Below, in pieces: positions 1 through 5,479 of a DNA stretch of 5,479 bases (position 1 is its first letter; each line of letters starts with the position of its first letter). A program made the position numbers and the translations under genes. The notes beneath the pieces are model-generated. The model did not search any database, was not told where the DNA came from, and was given only the letters and a program-made list of their open reading frames with translations. Source of the DNA: Phycisphaerae bacterium (lineage in GTDB: Bacteria; Planctomycetota; Phycisphaerae; Tepidisphaerales; Tepidisphaeraceae); NCBI GenBank assembly GCA_014380825.1, contig JACMJD010000775.1, forward strand, positions 1 to 5,479. The letters run 5' to 3'.

Positions 1-929
1 CGATCGATTTGTTTGCCGAGCCCGAAGGCAACGGCATCAGCGGATACGTGGCCGCGACCGGGCGCAGCGATATCTGCCCGGATGTCGAGCGCGATCCGCG
101 ATATGTGATGGGCCTCGATCTCGCCAAGAGCTCGCTGACCGTTCCGCTGCGATTGCACGATAAGACGATCGGCATCTTCAACATCGAATCGCGCCAGCGC
201 GCCGCGTTCAATGAGGACGACCGGCAGTTCGCCGAGATCTTCGGCCGATACGTGGCGATCGCGCTGAACATTCTGGATCTGATGATCGTCGAGCGCGTCG
301 GAACCGCGCACAAAGTCGCCGATGACGTGAGCGCCGAAGCGGCCGGGCCGCTGAACGATATCGCATCGGACGCGAACGCGCTGATGGACGATTACATCGG
401 CCACGACGATCTGCGGAACAAATTGCAGACGATTCTGGATAACGTCGCGACGATCCGAAAATCCATGCGCCAGGCGGCCGAAGGTCCGAACACGATCCTT
501 GGCGCCAAGGATGTGAAAGAAGCCGAGGATCCAATCCTTCGCGACGCCGAAGTTCTGGTGGCCGACGATGAGCCGAATATCCGCAACACGATCCGTGATG
601 TGCTTCGCAAATATCACGCGAACGTGACGACCGCCAACACCGGCGCCGAGGCGATCAGGATTCTCGAGCAGGGGCGCGAGTTCGATCTGATCTTGAGCGA
701 CATCAAGATGCCCGACAAAACCGGCTACGACGTGTTCGAAGCCGCGCGCAAGAAAAGCCAGACGCTGCCGGTGATCTTGATGACCGGTTTCGGCTACGAC
801 CCAAACCACTGCATCGTCCGCGCCAGCCAGGAAGGTTTGCAGGCGGTGCTGTTCAAGCCGTTCAAGGTCGAACAATTGCTGGCGGAAGTTCGCAAGGCGA
901 TCCAATCTCAGCCCGTCAAACAACCTTAG
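1..929 (+). CDS. GAF domain / receiver (REC) domain signalling protein, 5'-partial
   Basis: This is a cytoplasmic sensor-response protein whose N-terminus lies upstream of the window: the frame is open to the left edge, and the TTG at position 9 is probably internal. Numbering residues from position 9, residues 1-92 are the end of a GAF domain (GISGYVAATG, then the PLRLHDKTIGIFNIES strand pair). Residues 95-158 form two predicted helices that resemble a HisKA dimerisation hairpin but have no phospho-acceptor His (SAEAAGPL where SHELRTPL is typical). Residues 181-300 are a complete CheY-like receiver: acidic pair D186/D187, phospho-acceptor D231, switch T259 and conserved K283. No ATPase (HATPase_c) domain and no DNA-binding output domain follow, since the protein ends at residue 306. 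It may therefore act through protein contacts, with phosphate supplied by another kinase. The GAF ligand cannot be told. A GH26 gene starts 14 bases downstream on the same strand, so co-transcription is likely. Confidence is high for the domains and low for the pathway. Confidence 0.9.
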   Translation, partial: IDLFAEPEGNGISGYVAATGRSDICPDVERDPRYVMGLDLAKSSLTVPLRLHDKTIGIFNIESRQRAAFNEDDRQFAEIFGRYVAIALNILDLMIVERVGTAHKVADDVSAEAAGPLNDIASDANALMDDYIGHDDLRNKLQTILDNVATIRKSMRQAAEGPNTILGAKDVKEAEDPILRDAEVLVADDEPNIRNTIRDVLRKYHANVTTANTGAEAIRILEQGREFDLILSDIKMPDKTGYDVFEAARKKSQTLPVILMTGFGYDPNHCIVRASQEGLQAVLFKPFKVEQLLAEVRKAIQSQPVKQP

Positions 930-943
930 ACTCGAAAAAAAAC

Positions 944-2404
944 ATGACCCGGCAAATCGGCTGTTTCATCGTGACAGCGTTGCTCGCATCTCTTGCTGCA
1001 CGCGCCGTTGGACAAACCATTCGACTTGAGGCCGAAGACGCTGAACTGATCGGCGTTCGAGCGATTCGTCCCGGCGACCCGACAACAGCGCCTGCCACCG
1101 TGCCAACGACGATGCCCGTGCGCGAAAAGTTTTCCGGGCGCGGCTTCGTCACGGGTTTTCAAACCAAGGCCGATCGACTCGTCTTCCATGTTCGCGATGC
1201 GAAGGCCGGGTTGTACTCGTTCAAGTTCGGCTACACCGCGCCCACCGGATTGAAGCAGTGCGAGATCGTGCTGAACAACGACCTGCGGCTGTACAGCCTG
1301 CTGCCGAAATCCGACGCGTCGTTCCGTCCGCACGCGGCGGGGCGCGTCGAGCTGGTCACGGGGGATAACACGCTGAGTTTCGAGCGCGGGTGGGCATATT
1401 ACGATGTCGATTACATCGAGCTCGAACCCACTCCGCTCCCACCGGCACCGACGAAACCGCCGAACAAGCTGGTTGATCAGAAGGCGACGAAAGAAGCGCG
1501 CGATTTGTTCGCGATGCTTCTCGACCGCTACGGCAAGACGTGTCTATCCGGCGTGTACAGCGGTGAAGACGCGGAGTTCGTGAAGAACTCGACCGGCCAG
1601 ATCCCCGCGATCATGGGCGGCGATCTGATGGACTATTCGCCATCCCGCGTCGAGCATGGCGTGGAAAAGCATAACACGACGAACGACCTGATCGCGCACG
1701 CGCGAGACGGGTATGTGCTCACAGTTTCCTGGCACTGGAACGCGCCCAGCGGCCTGCTCGACAAGATGATCACGGGCCCGGACGGGAAGGAAGTCGACGC
1801 GCGCTGGTACAAGGGTTTCAACACGAACGCGACGACGTTCGATGTCGCCGCGGCGCTGGCGGATGAGAAGTCGGACGACTATCGCCTGCTCGTTCGCGAC
1901 ATCGACGCGATTGCGGTGCAGCTTCAAAAATTCGCCGACGCAAAAGTGCCGATCCTCTGGCGGCCGCTGCATGAAGCGGAAGGAAAATGGTTCTGGTGGG
2001 GCGCGAAGGGCGGCGAGCCGTACGTGAAGCTCTGGCGGCTGATGCACGATCGGCTGACCAATCACCACCAATTGCACAACCTGATCTGGGTCTACACGGG
2101 CGGCCTGGATTACGCGTACTACCCGGGCGACGAGTTCGCCGACGTCGTCGGTGTCGATCTCTATCCGCCTGACGTGCGCGATCCGGGCAGCGAATTCTGG
2201 GACCTGATCCGCTCTCAATATTCCGACCGCAAGCTGCTCGCCCTCACCGAATTCGGCGGCGTCCCCGACATCGACCGCATGCGCCGCCACGGCGTGTACT
2301 GGTCCTACTTCAGCTCCTGGACCGGCCAGGCGGGGCCGCAGAAGATGAAGGTGGAGGAGTTGAAGAAGATCTACACTTCGGGGAATGTTCAGAATAGGAA
2401 ATGA
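944..2404 (+). CDS. Secreted CBM35-GH26 glycoside hydrolase, probable beta-mannanase
   Basis: This 486-residue enzyme probably cleaves beta-1,4-mannan outside the cytoplasm. Residues 1-24 look like a signal peptide (hydrophobic core IGCFIVTALLASLAA, likely cut near AVG-Q). Residues 25-162 fit a CBM35/CBM6-like carbohydrate-binding module (RLEAEDAEL at the start, GRGFVTGF, VDYIELE at the end), with a Pro/Thr-rich insertion at 43-58. A Pro-rich linker (163-176) leads to a GH26 barrel at about 180-480. Family landmarks are the SWHWN strand (262-266), the acid/base E344 in WRPLHEAEG and the nucleophile E436 in ALTEFGG. Both glutamates are present, so activity is expected. CBM35 plus GH26 is a known mannanase architecture, but some GH26 members act on other beta-glycans, so the substrate is inferred. 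The ATG at 944 is chosen because the signal peptide starts there. No Shine-Dalgarno is visible, only a run of eight A (935-942). The gene follows the GAF-receiver gene by 14 bases. Its stop codon lies inside the hairpin repeat at 2398-2481. Confidence 0.92.
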   Translation: MTRQIGCFIVTALLASLAARAVGQTIRLEAEDAELIGVRAIRPGDPTTAPATVPTTMPVREKFSGRGFVTGFQTKADRLVFHVRDAKAGLYSFKFGYTAPTGLKQCEIVLNNDLRLYSLLPKSDASFRPHAAGRVELVTGDNTLSFERGWAYYDVDYIELEPTPLPPAPTKPPNKLVDQKATKEARDLFAMLLDRYGKTCLSGVYSGEDAEFVKNSTGQIPAIMGGDLMDYSPSRVEHGVEKHNTTNDLIAHARDGYVLTVSWHWNAPSGLLDKMITGPDGKEVDARWYKGFNTNATTFDVAAALADEKSDDYRLLVRDIDAIAVQLQKFADAKVPILWRPLHEAEGKWFWWGAKGGEPYVKLWRLMHDRLTNHHQLHNLIWVYTGGLDYAYYPGDEFADVVGVDLYPPDVRDPGSEFWDLIRSQYSDRKLLALTEFGGVPDIDRMRRHGVYWSYFSSWTGQAGPQKMKVEELKKIYTSGNVQNRK

Positions 2405-2481
2405 CAAGGTGAAGGGGTGACACGGTGAAGGAGCTTCTCTTCTCAGCTTGTCACCTTGTCACCTTGTCACCTTGTCATTTC
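2398..2481. repeat. Long imperfect hairpin made of 8-base repeats between convergent genes
   Basis: The right arm holds three perfect tandem copies of TTGTCACC (2448-2455, 2456-2463, 2464-2471) plus a variant, TTGTCATT (2472-2479). The left arm holds four degraded copies of the complementary unit TGACAAGG (2402-2433). The outermost 15 bases pair perfectly: GAAATGACAAGGTGA at 2398-2412 with 2467-2481. The stem extends to about 34 pairs (2398-2431 with 2448-2481) around a 16-base centre. As + strand RNA it has three mismatches and four G-U wobbles; as - strand RNA the wobbles become A-C mismatches. It contains the GH26 stop (2402-2404) and overlaps the nuclease stop (2480-2482). I recall closely similar CACCTTGT-type repeats being dispersed in planctomycete genomes, but have not verified this. 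It may end transcription from both sides or stabilise the GH26 mRNA 3' end. There is no U tract, so it is not a classical intrinsic terminator. Confidence 0.85.
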
Positions 2482-4591
2482 ACAGGGTTCGACGTTTGCG
2501 ACGCAACGTCATGCAGGCTAAAGCCTGCACGCCGAACAGGAGGGTGCTGGGTTCGGGGACTGCATTCAGGAAGCTCGCGGCGTAGGTTTCACCAAACTGA
2601 TCGAGATGTTCCTCGACCAGCTTCAGTGAAAGCGAGTTCATTCCGTGATCGCTTCGATCGGTGCCGTCCAGATAGCTGATCGCGCGGGCCAGGGCACCGG
2701 ACTGATTGTTGAAGTTGAAGTCGATCAGCGAGTAGTCGTCGAAATCGACGATGCCGTTGCCGTCGAAATCGCCGTTTTCCCAGCCGGTGCGGTTGTTGTT
2801 GAAGCCGTTGTCGATGTGCGAATAGTCGTCGAAGTCGATGATGCCGTTCAGATCCGTATCTCCCGGCGTCGCGACGATTCCGGTCACCACTAGCGTGAGC
2901 GGCCCGCGTGCGGTCGCGCCGAGCAGGTTCTCGTCTGAGAAATTCAGCGTGTACGTTTCGGTGAACGATCCGTTGTTCGCATCGGACATGCTGCTCGAGA
3001 ACGTATTCAGCGAACCGGCCGACAGGTTCGAGAACGTGCCGACGTTCGCGCCGAGCGATGCGACATCGCCTGCGATAGCGAACGAATCGAGATCGAGCTT
3101 GGCGGTGAAACCAGAGGCGTCCGCGAGGTTCGCGATTGAAAAGCTACTCGACGCCTGGCCGAGGCCTTTGCCTTTGATGCCGAAGTTGATGGTGGCGACG
3201 CTGACCGATGAATCGGCCGCGAAGCTCGGCGTTGAGTGCGCGAGCACCGTCGTGCTGACCGGCGCGCTGAACGCGCCGTTGGCGACTGCTTCGCTCGAGC
3301 TGTTGACGCTCACCGTTCCGCTGCTCACGCCGGGCGCGGCGGTGGACAGATTCAACGCGTGATTGTTTCCCGAGGTCAGCGCGAGCTTGTCGGCGACGTT
3401 CGCCGACCCGCTCAATGATCCGGCGGACGTCACGGCGTATGTTAATCCGTCAGCGCCATTGCTGAACTGCACCGGCGCGCTGTTTGTTACCGTCACGTTT
3501 ACCGGCACGCTCGCGCCGGTAATCACCGTGCTCGGTACGCTGCCGACCGCGACCGACATCTTCGCCGGTAATTGATAATCCGCGCCGACCGGCAGGTGAT
3601 CGAGAATGCTGGACAGCGCGGCCAACGCCGCGGGCGATGCGCCGTTGCCCGTATTCAGCGGCGAACCGAGCACGTGCGATCCGTTATTGCCGAAGGTTTG
3701 ATAGCTGTTCGGGATGTATGCCAGGCCGTTGCGGTCGTTGAGATTGTTGGTGATGAGTTGAAGGTCGAAGCGGCTGTCCATTCCGCCGCCGCCGTCAAAA
3801 CCGGGCTGGCCGATCGCGGCGTCGTAAGGCGTTTGCGTGTGGATGTTCTTGAACGTCGAGCTGTCATTCCAGTTGCCCGGCTTGTTGATCGGGTCGTTGA
3901 ATTTCGCGTTGCCGGCGCTGAGCAGTTCCTGATATCCGCTCTCGCTGCTGTTGAAGACGTTGAAATCGCCGACGTGAATGATGTTCTTGTTCGCGCCGAG
4001 CGCATCGGCGTTGTCGCGAACGGCGGTAGCTTCCGCCAGACGTCGCGCGGTGTCTCCGCTGCTGCTCTTGTAGTGCGAATTGTAAATGTAGAAATCCGCC
4101 TCGGGCCCGTATCCGACGAGGCTGAACTTGTGCCGCACCACCTGCCGCGCCAGGCTCGATGTGTTCACCGTCCCAAAGGCAGTTTCTTCCGTCAGAGTTA
4201 CCTTAGCGCTGTTGTAGATGACGCCCTGCGTGCCGCTGCCGGATGATCCGCCGGCGATCGTTCCGTAGGAAAACGTCGTCGTGCCGTACATCGTGTTCAG
4301 CAGATTCGCATAGCCGATGCCGGTATTGCGGTTGACTTCGTACACTTCCTGCAAGCAGAGGATGTCGATCGGCTTTGCGATGCCCGTCGTCGGGCCGAGG
4401 TTGTTCGGATCGTTGAGCACCGCCGTGCCGATCGATCCGAGGATCGTCGACATTCCAGTGCGCGGGCCAGCGGTGCCGGCCGTAAAGTTCGTGGCGTTCA
4501 TCGTCACGATCCGCAGTTGCGCGGAAGCGGACGACGCGGACAGAAGAAGACTGGCCGCAGCACAGGCGGCGAGGGAAACAGCTTTATGCAC
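2480..4591 (-). CDS. Exported endonuclease/exonuclease/phosphatase-family protein with dockerin-like loops and PEP-CTERM anchor
   Basis: This 703-residue surface protein is probably an extracellular nuclease. The chosen start is a GTG (4591-4589) preceded by GGAGGA with 9-base spacing, and it directly opens a signal peptide (1-24, cut at ASA-Q). An in-frame ATG at 4693 would add 34 Arg-rich residues in front of it. Residues 26-337 form an EEP (DNase I-like) domain with the expected metal and catalytic positions: N32, E82 (LQEV), H173 (NSHY), D209 and N211 (GDFN), D272-S-R and D331-H332. Phosphodiesterase activity on other substrates is possible. Residues 346-571 are a Ser/Asn-rich beta module. 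Residues 577-629 contain two dockerin-like calcium loops 30 residues apart (D578/D580/N582/D586/D589 and D608/D610/N612/D616/D619). The C-terminus is a PEP-CTERM signal: VPEPST (678-683), a short hydrophobic helix (684-696) and RRKRR (697-701), recognised by an exosortase in other systems. It converges on the GH26 gene. Confidence 0.9.
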   Translation of the reverse strand: MHKAVSLAACAAASLLLSASSASAQLRIVTMNATNFTAGTAGPRTGMSTILGSIGTAVLNDPNNLGPTTGIAKPIDILCLQEVYEVNRNTGIGYANLLNTMYGTTTFSYGTIAGGSSGSGTQGVIYNSAKVTLTEETAFGTVNTSSLARQVVRHKFSLVGYGPEADFYIYNSHYKSSSGDTARRLAEATAVRDNADALGANKNIIHVGDFNVFNSSESGYQELLSAGNAKFNDPINKPGNWNDSSTFKNIHTQTPYDAAIGQPGFDGGGGMDSRFDLQLITNNLNDRNGLAYIPNSYQTFGNNGSHVLGSPLNTGNGASPAALAALSSILDHLPVGADYQLPAKMSVAVGSVPSTVITGASVPVNVTVTNSAPVQFSNGADGLTYAVTSAGSLSGSANVADKLALTSGNNHALNLSTAAPGVSSGTVSVNSSSEAVANGAFSAPVSTTVLAHSTPSFAADSSVSVATINFGIKGKGLGQASSSFSIANLADASGFTAKLDLDSFAIAGDVASLGANVGTFSNLSAGSLNTFSSSMSDANNGSFTETYTLNFSDENLLGATARGPLTLVVTGIVATPGDTDLNGIIDFDDYSHIDNGFNNNRTGWENGDFDGNGIVDFDDYSLIDFNFNNQSGALARAISYLDGTDRSDHGMNSLSLKLVEEHLDQFGETYAASFLNAVPEPSTLLFGVQALACMTLRRKRRTL
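2512..2529. repeat. 18-base palindrome inside the PEP-CTERM anchor codons
   Basis: TGCAGGCTAAAGCCTGCA is a perfect inverted repeat with 8-base arms (2512-2519 and 2522-2529) and an AA centre. It lies inside the nuclease gene, and the codons it touches (2510-2530) encode VQALACM, the middle of the hydrophobic helix that follows VPEPST. One of these codons is TTA, which is uncommon in such GC-rich coding sequence. The AGGCTNAAGCCT core resembles dispersed palindromes I associate with planctomycete and acidobacterial genomes; this is recollection, not a search result. Confidence 0.8.
2733..2848 (-). repeat. Direct repeat encoding the duplicated dockerin-like calcium loop
   Basis: Two 26-base segments, 2733-2758 and 2823-2848, are identical at 24 positions and lie exactly 90 bases apart. 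On the - strand they encode the NGI(I/V)DFDDYS part of the two calcium loops in the nuclease. The DNA-level match with a spacing of 30 codons points to internal duplication of one loop unit or recent homogenisation. The frame is kept throughout. Confidence 0.75.
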
Positions 4592-4599
4592 GGTGAGCA

Positions 4600-4627
4600 A
4601 TCCTCCGAGGAATGACTGCCGGAGGAT
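4600..4627 (-). promoter_or_regulatory. Hairpin that sequesters the nuclease Shine-Dalgarno
   Basis: Read on the - strand, ATCCTCCG (4627-4620) and CGGAGGAT (4607-4600) pair over 8 bases around a 12-base loop. The 3' arm contains GGAGGA (4606-4601), the ribosome binding site 9 bases before the GTG start. In the folded state the site would be masked, which suggests translational control or low basal expression. An operator for a dimeric DNA-binding protein is an alternative reading of the same inverted repeat. The pairing is directly visible; the function is inferred. Confidence 0.55.
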
Positions 4628-4686
4628 ACCAAAACGCCGCGATCGTCGGAAGGTGTTTCGCGAACCGATCAGATGAGAAATGGGTG

Positions 4687-4712
4687 AAAACACGACTGAT
4701 TCTGCGTCGTGT
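4687..4712 (-). terminator. Candidate intrinsic terminator after the small coiled-coil gene
   Basis: On the - strand, ACACGAC (4712-4706) and GTCGTGT (4696-4690) form a 7-base-pair stem with a 9-base loop. The T ending the stem and the three T after it make a four-T run (4690-4687). It begins 25 bases past the stop of the 95-residue gene and lies about 100 bases before the nuclease GTG. If real, it separates the two - strand transcripts. The stem and T run are both short, so termination may be partial. Confidence 0.5.
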
Positions 4713-4737
4713 AACCGTTCTAACGTCCGCAGATCAA

Positions 4738-5025
4738 CTACAGGCCCGAACCGCGCCCGGTTAACGCGCGTGCGAGTCTGCCGATGGGGATCGCCGAGCG
4801 AGACGTGATGGCCACCTGCTCGGGCTCCATCAGTTCCGCCGTCAGCTTTCGCGTGCTCTCCACCGGCGGTTTGCCGATCACCTGCGCGATCTGATTTACC
4901 TCACCCTTCTTGGCCGTGAGCTGAAGCTCCAGTTCGTCGATCTGCGATTCGATCGATTTGAATTCTTCCATGGCCGCGAGGTAAAGCTGTTCGCCTTCGC
5001 CCAACCATTCGCTGAAGTTCTTCAT
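4738..5025 (-). CDS. Small coiled-coil protein of unknown function
   Basis: This 95-residue protein is not assigned to a named family. The ATG at 5025 has a good ribosome binding site, AGGAG (5038-5034), with 8-base spacing, which supports it as a real gene and fixes the start. There is no signal peptide or membrane segment, so it is probably cytoplasmic. Residues 13-50 are predicted to be one long amphipathic helix, rich in Glu, Gln and Leu (ESQIDELELQLTAKKGEV), likely a coiled coil that self-associates or binds a partner. The segment NQIAQVIGKPPVE (44-56) looks like a conserved break after the helix. The tail (72-95) is Arg- and Gly-containing (IGRLARALTGRG) with a net positive charge, which could contact nucleic acid or another protein; that is speculation. 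It is transcribed away from the FKBP gene and has its own candidate terminator downstream. Confidence 0.8.
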   Translation of the reverse strand: MKNFSEWLGEGEQLYLAAMEEFKSIESQIDELELQLTAKKGEVNQIAQVIGKPPVESTRKLTAELMEPEQVAITSRSAIPIGRLARALTGRGSGL

Positions 5026-5047
5026 CTGCGCGGCTCCTGATACGGTG

Positions 5048-5053
5048 ATTACA
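5048..5053 (-). promoter_or_regulatory. Possible -10 element for the small coiled-coil gene
   Basis: TGTAAT on the - strand (5053-5048) matches five of six positions of a TATAAT box. It would place the transcript start around 5041, giving a short leader that still includes the AGGAG ribosome site. No convincing -35 hexamer is seen 16-18 bases further upstream, so this is a weak call. Confidence 0.3.
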
Positions 5054-5170
5054 GAAACGGTACACCACGATTTGCGATGAGGCTGAGGAATCGCGTCGGT
5101 CGCGGCGCGTGGAACCCGAATCGTGCGCGAATCTGGCGAGCTTGCATCACCCGCGCCGCCGGTGCGTCGG

Positions 5171-5198
5171 TTGCCCGGCGGGCGGCACGTCCTATATC
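5171..5198 (+). promoter_or_regulatory. Possible promoter for the FKBP gene, perhaps leaderless
   Basis: TTGCCC (5171-5176) and TATATC (5193-5198), 16 bases apart, each match four of six positions of the sigma-70 hexamers. TATATC is an AT-rich island in very GC-rich surroundings and ends 9 bases before the ATG at 5208. No Shine-Dalgarno lies between them. Transcription would start at or just before the start codon, which is what a leaderless mRNA needs. Confidence 0.35.
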
Positions 5199-5207
5199 AT
5201 CGCCGCC

Positions 5208-5479
5208 ATGAAACGACGCATTTCCGCATTCGCTATTCCGATCCTGGTGCTGGGCACGTTCGCCTGGGTGTACGCGCAGACCGCGCCGGCAACCGCTCCC
5301 GCCGACACTGCCGGCGGCGAAAAGGTGGTCACCAAGTCCGGCCTGACGATTATCACGCTCCAGAAGGGTGCAGGAGCGCAAACCGGTGACACCGTGATTC
5401 TCCTTTACACCGGCAAGCTCACCGACGGCACGGTCTTCGACGCATCGAGCTTGCACAACAATGAGCCGATCAAAGTCAC
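5208..5479 (+). CDS. Exported FKBP-type peptidyl-prolyl cis-trans isomerase, 3'-partial
   Basis: This is the first 90 codons of a protein that runs off the right edge, with no stop in the window. It begins with a signal peptide (MKRR, hydrophobic core AFAIPILVLGTFAWV, likely cut at VYA-Q near residue 23), then an Ala/Pro/Thr-rich spacer (24-36). From about residue 42 it matches the N-terminal half of an FKBP domain: SGLTIITLQKGAGAQTGDTV, the LYTGKLTDGTVFDAS core (66-80, YTG..DG..FD) and the start of the next strand (PIKV). FKBP isomerases speed proline cis-trans conversion, and the exported forms help fold periplasmic or surface proteins, such as the secreted enzymes encoded nearby. Most active-site residues lie beyond the edge, so activity cannot be judged. 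No Shine-Dalgarno is visible before the ATG. The start is set by the signal peptide. Confidence 0.88.
   Translation, partial: MKRRISAFAIPILVLGTFAWVYAQTAPATAPADTAGGEKVVTKSGLTIITLQKGAGAQTGDTVILLYTGKLTDGTVFDASSLHNNEPIKV

Noticed and set aside
1544..2407. 287-codon - strand open frame opposite the GH26 domain
   Set aside because: It mirrors a strongly supported GH26 catalytic domain; its Arg/Val/His-rich composition is that of a shadow frame.
2398..2529. Idea that the two repeats form an insertion sequence or CRISPR array
   Set aside because: There is no transposase, no target-site duplication that I can see, and no repeat-spacer pattern. The 8-base units are contiguous and without unique spacers.
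2425..2679. 84-codon + strand open frame containing CHLVTLSPCHF
   Set aside because: Its first part is only the translation of the 8-base repeat array, and the rest is antisense to the nuclease C-terminus. There is no ribosome site or recognisable domain.
2838..3362. 174-codon + strand open frame opposite the beta module
   Set aside because: It is antisense to the beta module and calcium loops of the nuclease, and shows no start signal or family motif.
3572..4246. 224-codon + strand open frame opposite the nuclease
   Set aside because: It is antisense to the conserved EEP catalytic region, has Val/Arg/Ala-rich composition typical of GC-rich shadow frames, and has no domain.
4592..4693. N-terminal extension of the nuclease to the ATG at 4693
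   Set aside because: It would put 34 Arg-rich residues before a clear signal peptide. The GTG at 4591 has a well-spaced GGAGGA and begins the signal peptide directly.
5049..5456. 135-codon - strand open frame covering the divergent intergenic region and the FKBP start
   Set aside because: It lies opposite the FKBP signal peptide and domain, and its translation is low-complexity Arg/Gly/Ala with no known motif.

Overview
The window looks like a piece of a GC-rich Planctomycetota chromosome, possibly of the class Phycisphaerae. The main evidence is a secreted nuclease whose C-terminus carries paired dockerin-like calcium loops (DFDDYS.ID..FNN type) followed by a VPEPST sorting signal. This combination, together with the Ser/Asn-rich beta module before it, is characteristic of planctomycete surface proteins. 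Genus-level placement cannot be made from this sequence.

Layout, left to right. (1) Positions 1-929, + strand: the 3' part of a GAF - degenerate HisKA-like helix - receiver signalling protein, whose start lies outside the window. (2) Positions 944-2404, + strand, only 14 bases further on: a secreted CBM35-GH26 glycoside hydrolase, probably a beta-mannanase, with both catalytic glutamates present. (3) Positions 2398-2481: a long imperfect hairpin built from 8-base repeats, which fills the gap between two convergent genes and contains both stop codons. (4) Positions 2480-4591, - strand: a large exported endonuclease/exonuclease/phosphatase-fold protein with a beta module, two EF-hand-like loops and a PEP-CTERM anchor. 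An 18-base palindrome lies inside the codons for the anchor helix, and a hairpin masks the Shine-Dalgarno of this gene. (5) Positions 4738-5025, - strand: a small coiled-coil protein of unknown function, followed by a candidate intrinsic terminator. (6) Positions 5208-5479, + strand: the start of an exported FKBP-type peptidyl-prolyl isomerase, running off the right edge. A 182-base divergent intergenic region separates (5) and (6).

Three proteins are predicted to be exported: the GH26 enzyme, the nuclease and the isomerase. This fits an organism that degrades external polysaccharide and nucleic acid. The signalling protein may be co-transcribed with the GH26 gene, but a regulatory link is only inferred from spacing. 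I see no tRNA, rRNA, CRISPR array, transposase or phage gene. I do not see a clear new multi-gene system. The most unusual signals are the repeat structures at the 3' ends of the two convergent genes and the histidine-less HisKA-like segment.
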